This document shows positions 4,814 through 8,644 of a stretch of DNA of 8,644 nt, in pieces. The stretch is from Candidatus Rifleibacteriota bacterium. Its GTDB lineage: Bacteria > Riflebacteria > Ozemobacteria > Ozemobacterales > Ozemobacteraceae. The stretch is taken from the NCBI GenBank assembly GCA_022704885.1, contig JAKJFO010000167.1:299-8942 (forward strand), given 5' to 3'. Made by a program: the position numbers and the translations under genes. Position 1 is the stretch's first letter, and every line of letters begins with the position of its first letter. The notes beneath the pieces were generated by a model that did not search any database, was not told where the DNA came from, and was given only the letters and a program-made list of their open reading frames with translations.

Positions 4814-6217
4814 GTCTGTCTTTGACGGTTGAATCTTTTCATCCTTTGAGTCTATTTATGATGATATATAGGCCAATTTAAAAAAAAGCAGGTGCAAAGT
4901 ATGAGGACTCTTGGTCGATGGGAAAGGCGCTTTACAACGACACCTTGTCTGATTGAGTGTCACAAGATGGAAATATTTAGGGCCTTAGGAAGTGAGCCTC
5001 CTCTTTTTTCTGGTCCTGGATGTATTGATATCAGTAGTTTGACCAGAATTTATTTCACTATGCATGCCACAATTGAGAGCCAAGATGCATTACATCAGTT
5101 AATGAGCGCTCAAAAGAATCCTTATGTAATGGACGAGCAATTGCGATTAGAAGCGACTGACTATCAAGGGGTTAAATGGCTTTGTGGCTTTACACTACCT
5201 CGCTTAAAAGGAGTTCCAAAGGTTGGATGCCCATTAACTGGGCAATTGGCATCTTTATCAACAATTGATTTTGGGGATTATGTTTCTAAAATTCCTAGTG
5301 TCGAGCTTATTTTTAGCCCAAAGCTTCAATTGCCAATGGAAAAAATAATGGAATCTGTAACTTCGATTGAAGGGAAAGAAATAAATAGAACCTCTAGCGC
5401 TGGCCGACACTCCATCAGAGTCCTGGATTCAGAAATAAACTTTTTTTACCCACCTGCAGGAGATTCTCTCTGGATTACAGCCACAACATCAGAAAAAATT
5501 GAAACTCCCTATGCGGAGAACTGGCTAAGTGAGCCTCTGCGTATTCTTCTGGGTCAGAGGGCCTATCCTCGACTTATTGCCCGTAATCACGGAGATGGTA
5601 CCGCGCAAATTGGAATACTGCCATCTCCTTCTCATTATAATGATTCATCAATTGCATCGCTTGTTTGGGGAGACCCATTTAATAATCGTACAGAATTTTG
5701 GGATCTCTACGAGAAAATTATTCTATTCTTTGCAAGATCCAATGCTGCGCAAGGAAAATTTGCAACGTTTCCGCACCTACTCACTCAGTATTATGATGAA
5801 ATCATTGACGCAACTCAAGGCTCTACTTGGGTTCATTGTTTAACTTTAGCAAGTGCTGCAGAAGGAATAGCTAAAATGCTTATGAAGCCTGAAGATTTAA
5901 AATCAGATTTTGCGGAGCAGGATATTAGTGATCTAAAAAAATTGGTAAACAACTGGAAAGGTGATCCAGATTTGCGAAGCAGGGTCTTAAACAGTATATC
6001 CTTTTGCGAAAAGAAGAGTGTGGGCAAATATTTGAAAGAGCTTACTGCATGTGGAATTTTGAAAACTGAGAATGAAAAAGCTTGGTCATCTCTTCGCAAT
6101 GTTGTTATGCATGGGGGGCTTGTTTCTCCGTGGATATCTGAGAAAGAAGAGAAACTTCTTGTTGATCTCGCAGACCTTGTTCACAGGCTTACACGTAAAC
6201 TCATCACTCGTCTCTAA
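4814..6217 (+). other. Inserted cargo segment carrying the HEPN gene
   Basis: This segment separates the two halves of the lipoprotein gene. It is visibly AT-richer than the flanks, with many T- and A-ending codons, and encodes only the HEPN protein. I find no transposase, terminal inverted repeats or convincing target duplication; both edges carry a TAA (4811-4813 and 6215-6217), so exact ends are unresolved. Bases 4814-4900 have an AT-rich stretch with TTGAAT (4829-4834) and TATGAT (4857-4862) at non-ideal spacing, so a dedicated promoter is possible but not demonstrated. Confidence 0.55.
4901..6217 (+). CDS. HEPN-domain protein, candidate RNase defence effector
   Basis: This is a 438-aa protein with no signal peptide or membrane segment. 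The C-terminal part (about 300-438) is helical and has an HEPN-type catalytic motif R399-N-V-V-M-H404-G-G (the R-X4-6-H signature of HEPN RNases), preceded by W-S-S-L and an upstream helix with T-L-A-S-A-A-E-G-I-A-K. The N-terminal 250 or so residues look beta-rich and are unassigned. The arrangement resembles ApeA-type abortive-infection proteins (N-terminal sensor plus C-terminal HEPN), but I cannot confirm homology. ATG 4901 has AGGT seven bases upstream; ATG 4967 (after GAGTG at 4955-4959) is a serious alternative, because the first 22 residues are Arg/Thr-rich and another frame looks more protein-like there. AT-rich composition differs from the neighbours, suggesting transfer. It splits a lipoprotein gene and is likely a single-gene RNase toxin or defence effector. 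Confidence 0.75.
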   Translation: MRTLGRWERRFTTTPCLIECHKMEIFRALGSEPPLFSGPGCIDISSLTRIYFTMHATIESQDALHQLMSAQKNPYVMDEQLRLEATDYQGVKWLCGFTLPRLKGVPKVGCPLTGQLASLSTIDFGDYVSKIPSVELIFSPKLQLPMEKIMESVTSIEGKEINRTSSAGRHSIRVLDSEINFFYPPAGDSLWITATTSEKIETPYAENWLSEPLRILLGQRAYPRLIARNHGDGTAQIGILPSPSHYNDSSIASLVWGDPFNNRTEFWDLYEKIILFFARSNAAQGKFATFPHLLTQYYDEIIDATQGSTWVHCLTLASAAEGIAKMLMKPEDLKSDFAEQDISDLKKLVNNWKGDPDLRSRVLNSISFCEKKSVGKYLKELTACGILKTENEKAWSSLRNVVMHGGLVSPWISEKEEKLLVDLADLVHRLTRKLITRL

Positions 6218-6364
6218 CAAACATGGTATAAGAACGGTCAGCTTCAAGCAGAAATAACCTACAAGGACGGCAAGGAGGAAGGGGTCAGCAAAGCATGGCA
6301 TGAGAACGGCCGGCATAAAGCAGAACGGACGTTCAGGAATGATCAGCTAATCGAAACGAGGTGA
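6218..6364 (+). pseudogene. 3' part of the split MORN_2/YwqK-like lipoprotein gene
   Basis: The frame after the HEPN stop encodes 48 residues with two MORN_2-type units: T-W-Y-K-N-G-Q-L-Q...Y-K-D-G-K-E-E-G, then A-W-H-E-N-G-R-H-K...T-F-R-N-D, ending at TGA 6362-6364. There is no start codon or ribosome-binding site, so it is not translated alone. Its repeat phase and DNA continue the fragment at 4595-4813 in the same frame. Its last codons contain GAGGTGA (6358-6364), the Shine-Dalgarno of the next gene, whose ATG is only four bases after this stop. The intact lipoprotein was therefore probably translationally coupled to the PD-(D/E)XK gene. Confidence 0.75.
6242..6274 (+). repeat. Right copy of the 33-bp direct repeat flanking the HEPN segment
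   Basis: It matches 4769-4801 at 28 of 33 bases, with both copies in the same reading frame. Crossover between them would delete 1473 bp and leave an open lipoprotein frame ending at 6364. Confidence 0.8.
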
Positions 6365-6368
6365 AAGC

Positions 6369-6872
6369 ATGGCAACTGGTCGGGGAAATCAGCTGACGAA
6401 ACAGATCGGGGAATATCTCGTCGCCTGTGAACTTGCTAGGCGCGGCTTTATCGTTGCTACCTTTTCTGGGAATGTGCCTGACTTTGATATCATTGCTACC
6501 AACAAAAGAGGTTCTTCCTGCCCGATCCAGGTGAAAACGACAAACACAGGAACGTGGCAGTTTTCCATCGATAGATTTGCCGAAGTAAATCTGGTCGGAA
6601 ACAGGCAAATAATAGGGATGCCGAAGCCTCTTACAGTTCCGGACTTAATTTGCGTTTTCGTGATTGCCGGTAAAAAGTATGGGCAGGATAGATTTTACAT
6701 ACTGGAATGGGCAAAACTTCGTGATATCGTCATCAGTCATCACGCGCATTGGCTGGATTCGCATGGCGGCGTTCGACCGAAAAAGCCAGATTCAATGCAT
6801 TCCGCAATAAAAGTAGACGCGATCGAGGAATTTAAAGATAAATGGTCGATCATCAAAGATAAACTTGGCTGA
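6369..6872 (+). CDS. PD-(D/E)XK-like nuclease-fold protein (167 aa)
   Basis: This small cytoplasmic protein has a restriction-endonuclease-like fold signature: E15 in the first helix (G-E-Y-L-V-A-C-E-L), an R-R-G-F turn (24-27), D40 in P-D-F-D-I-I-A, and Q54-V-K56 in P-I-Q-V-K-T-T. This matches the E...D...(E/Q)XK pattern of small archaeal resolvase-like and DUF4365-like proteins, with Gln in place of the usual acidic residue. The C-terminal half (about 85-167) is unassigned and ends in a Lys-rich helix. The ATG is set by GAGGTGA (6358-6364) overlapping the end of the split lipoprotein gene. Its position directly before hsdM suggests a nuclease or accessory factor of the defence cluster, but substrate and activity are inferred. 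Whether QXK supports catalysis cannot be told from sequence. Confidence 0.7.
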   Translation: MATGRGNQLTKQIGEYLVACELARRGFIVATFSGNVPDFDIIATNKRGSSCPIQVKTTNTGTWQFSIDRFAEVNLVGNRQIIGMPKPLTVPDLICVFVIAGKKYGQDRFYILEWAKLRDIVISHHAHWLDSHGGVRPKKPDSMHSAIKVDAIEEFKDKWSIIKDKLG

Positions 6873-6939
6873 ATGAAAGAAATTCGCGGCCCATAACGCT
6901 CACGTGTAAACTTCCTGTCCATGGGCAGCAGAATAATAA
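6873..6939. other. Gap after the PD-(D/E)XK gene
   Basis: No gene here. A 6-bp inverted repeat GCCCAT (6889-6894) / ATGGGC (6921-6926) with a 26-base loop lacks a T-run and is not a convincing terminator, so some read-through into hsdM is possible. Confidence 0.35.
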
Positions 6940-6969
6940 TTGCGCATTCTTCTGGCATGCTGATACAAT
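6940..6969 (+). promoter_or_regulatory. Extended -10 promoter for hsdM
   Basis: TGATACAAT (6961-6969) is a TGN extended -10 with five of six -10 bases. A weak -35, TTGCGC (6940-6945), lies 18 bases upstream. The transcript would begin near 6976 and leave a leader of about 78 bases that contains a short GGCA/TGCC hairpin (7000-7014 region) before the ribosome-binding site. This separates hsdM expression from the upstream genes. Confidence 0.55.
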
Positions 6970-7053
6970 GCAGATATAAAAAAACAGTACACAGGGTTGG
7001 CACGGGAGATGCCATGCTGAGGGTGTCTTCGTGCTCACAGAACAGGAATAGTC

Positions 7054-8619
7054 ATGGCAAAAAGACAGGTAAAGACAGCAAACGGGGAATCAACGGCGAA
7101 TATCGGGTTTGAGGCCAAACTCTGGCTGGCGGCTGACAAACTGCGCAATAACATGGATGCGGCTGAATACAAGCACGTCGTGCTCGGCCTGATATTTTTG
7201 AAATATATTTCTGATTCGTTCGAGGAAATGCGGGCGAAACTGCTGGCAGGCGAAGGCGATTATGCCGGTGCCGATCCGGAAGATGCCGACGAATATCGTG
7301 CCGAAAATGTATTCTGGGTGCCGAAAGAAGCACGCTGGTCACACCTGCAGGCCAATGCCAAACAGCCGACAATCGGAAAGACCGTCGATGATGCCATGGT
7401 CGCCATCGAACGCGATAACCCGAGACTCAAAGGTGTGCTGCCGAAAGATTATGCCAGACCTGCCCTCGACAAGCACCGGCTTGGTGAGCTGATCGATCTG
7501 ATTGGCACAATCGGCCTGGGTGATGCCGCTAATCGTTCAAAAGACGTGCTCGGTCGCGTGTATGAATATTTTCTGACACAGTTTGCCAGTGCCGAAGGCA
7601 AGAACGGCGGCCAGTTCTATACTCCATCATGCATTGTCAGACTGCTCGTAGAAATGCTCGGGCCTTACAAAGGCCGGGTATATGACCCCTGCTGCGGTTC
7701 CGGTGGCATGTTTGTGCAGTCTGAAAAGTTCGTCGTCGAACATGGCGGTCGCATCGGCGATATCAGCATCTACGGCCAGGAAAGTAATGCCACGACAAGA
7801 CGCCTGGCAATAATGAACCTGGCAATTCGTGGTATCGAAGCAGACTTTGGCCCGGAACACGCCGATACTTTCAGACGCGACCTGCACAAAGATCTCAAGG
7901 CGCAGTTCGTGCTGGCGAATCCGCCATTCAATGATTCTGACTGGCATCGCGTCGATGACGATGTGCGCTGGAAATATGGCACACCGCCGAAAGGTAACGC
8001 CAACTTTGCCTGGGTGCAGCATTTCATTCATCATCTGGCTCCCGATGGCATGGCCGGGTTCGTTCTGGCCAACGGCAGCATGTCGTCAAATCAGTCTGGG
8101 GAAGGGGATATCCGTAAGGCGATCGTCGAAGCCGATCTCGTCGATTGCATGGTAGCGCTGCCCGGTCAGCTGTTTTACAGCACCCAGATCCCGGTGTGCC
8201 TGTGGTTTCTGACCAAAAGTAAAAACGACGGGAAACATCGTGGCCATGCCCGTGAAACTTTATTCATCGACGCCCGCAAACTCGGCACTCTTGTTGACCG
8301 TGTTCACCGTGAACTTACCGAAGAAGATATCAAAAAAATCGTATCGACATACCGGGCCTGGCGTGGCGATAAAGCCGCCGAAAAATACGAAGACATCGCA
8401 GGTTTCTGCAAGTCAGCAAAGACTGAAGAGGTTGCCGGGCATGGCTACGTGCTGACACCTGGCCGCTACGTCGGTGCCGAAGAAGTCGAAGCCGATGAAG
8501 AACCCTTCGAAGAAAAGATGACCCGCCTCGTCGCCGAGCTGAATAAACAGTTTGCTGAATCGGCCACCCTTGAGCAGACAATCAAAAAGAATCTGAAAGG
8601 GCTTGGCTATGGCATCTAA
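7054..8619 (+). CDS. hsdM: Type I restriction-modification methyltransferase subunit
   Basis: This is a full-length, 521-aa HsdM that transfers a methyl group from S-adenosylmethionine to adenine N6 in the target chosen by HsdS; with HsdS it forms the M2S methylase and with HsdR the restriction enzyme. The N-terminal helical HsdM_N domain spans about 15-150 ([23 protein letters not shown]). The catalytic domain carries G-Q-F-Y-T-P (186-191), the SAM-binding motif I D-P-C-C-G-S-G-G (211-218) and catalytic motif IV N-P-P-F (289-292). No motif is missing, so it is probably active. AGGAA (7044-7048) is five bases before the ATG. The 3' end overlaps the next gene by 11 bases, as is usual for hsdM-hsdS. 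GC-ending codons are commoner than in the HEPN gene. Confidence 0.97.
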   Translation: MAKRQVKTANGESTANIGFEAKLWLAADKLRNNMDAAEYKHVVLGLIFLKYISDSFEEMRAKLLAGEGDYAGADPEDADEYRAENVFWVPKEARWSHLQANAKQPTIGKTVDDAMVAIERDNPRLKGVLPKDYARPALDKHRLGELIDLIGTIGLGDAANRSKDVLGRVYEYFLTQFASAEGKNGGQFYTPSCIVRLLVEMLGPYKGRVYDPCCGSGGMFVQSEKFVVEHGGRIGDISIYGQESNATTRRLAIMNLAIRGIEADFGPEHADTFRRDLHKDLKAQFVLANPPFNDSDWHRVDDDVRWKYGTPPKGNANFAWVQHFIHHLAPDGMAGFVLANGSMSSNQSGEGDIRKAIVEADLVDCMVALPGQLFYSTQIPVCLWFLTKSKNDGKHRGHARETLFIDARKLGTLVDRVHRELTEEDIKKIVSTYRAWRGDKAAEKYEDIAGFCKSAKTEEVAGHGYVLTPGRYVGAEEVEADEEPFEEKMTRLVAELNKQFAESATLEQTIKKNLKGLGYGI

Positions 8620-8644
8620 GGTTCTTTCTTTTCCAGCCAGGTTA
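8609..8644 (+). CDS. Partial gene overlapping hsdM, probably hsdS
   Basis: An ATG at 8609 inside the hsdM end opens a frame of 12 codons ([12 protein letters not shown]) to the window edge with no stop. A purine-rich GAAAGG (8595-8600) precedes it at suitable spacing. The 11-base overlap with hsdM and the type I operon order favour the specificity subunit HsdS, which carries the DNA-recognition domains, but 12 residues cannot identify it; an accessory gene or hsdR are alternatives. Confidence 0.5.
   Translation, partial: MASKVLSFPARL

Noticed and set aside
4811..6217. TAA as a 3-bp target-site duplication of the HEPN segment
   Set aside because: Restoring the target with one TAA would leave an in-frame stop in the lipoprotein, so the matching trinucleotides are better explained as ordinary stop codons.
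4472..6904. Integron cassette (attC) reading of the short similarity just after two stop codons (GGCCATAAACGCGCACG at 4472-4488 and GGCCCATAACGCTCACG at 6888-6904)
   Set aside because: No matching inverted R'/L' ends at attC spacing and no integron integrase are present. The resemblance is short and may be chance.
7052..8619. Several open frames on both strands inside hsdM
   Set aside because: All overlap the clearly conserved hsdM frame and lack their own translation signals.

Overview
All genes in this window run on the + strand. The content points to a Gram-negative bacterium: there is a Sec signal peptide, a canonical lipobox, and strong Shine-Dalgarno sites. The accessory region joins phage-derived recombination genes to a defence-type gene cluster. 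The species cannot be named from the sequence. No integrase, transposase, tRNA, rRNA or CRISPR array was found.

Left part (1-3250): a phage-like early module. It holds a 41-codon small gene, a leader full of short dyads, a DUF932 gene, an ERF-family single-strand annealing protein and a Cas4/RecB-like PD-(D/E)XK nuclease with a Cys cluster. ERF plus nuclease form a two-component recombination pair. The module closes with an intrinsic terminator at 3219-3249.

Middle (3250-3822): no convincing gene. It contains seven clear copies of a TGYAGGGTTTT-like iteron (five-plus on one side in direct orientation, three inverted on the other side) around a strongly AT-rich core. This looks like a replication origin or a multi-site operator. 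A probable decayed coding remnant follows.

Cargo part (3777-6364): two exported-protein genes, a Sel1-repeat protein and a MORN_2/YwqK-like lipoprotein, each follow a near-identical leader with an extended -10 promoter and a poly-G Shine-Dalgarno. The lipoprotein gene is split. Its N-terminal part (one repeat) stops at 4813 and its C-terminal part resumes in the same frame at 6218. Between them sits an AT-richer segment of about 1.4 kb carrying one 438-codon gene with a C-terminal HEPN RNase motif (R-N-V-V-M-H). The MORN-repeat DNA on both sides forms a 28/33 direct repeat exactly 1473 bp (491 codons) apart, so recombination between the copies would remove the HEPN gene and restore an open frame.

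Right part (6369-8644): a 167-aa PD-(D/E)XK-like protein, then a type I restriction-modification methylase gene (hsdM) with its own extended -10 promoter. The start of an overlapping downstream gene, by position probably hsdS, is cut by the window edge. HEPN gene, PD-(D/E)XK gene and type I R-M together form a defence-island pattern. The most notable object is the HEPN gene nested in the lipoprotein gene, followed by the iteron/AT-rich locus.
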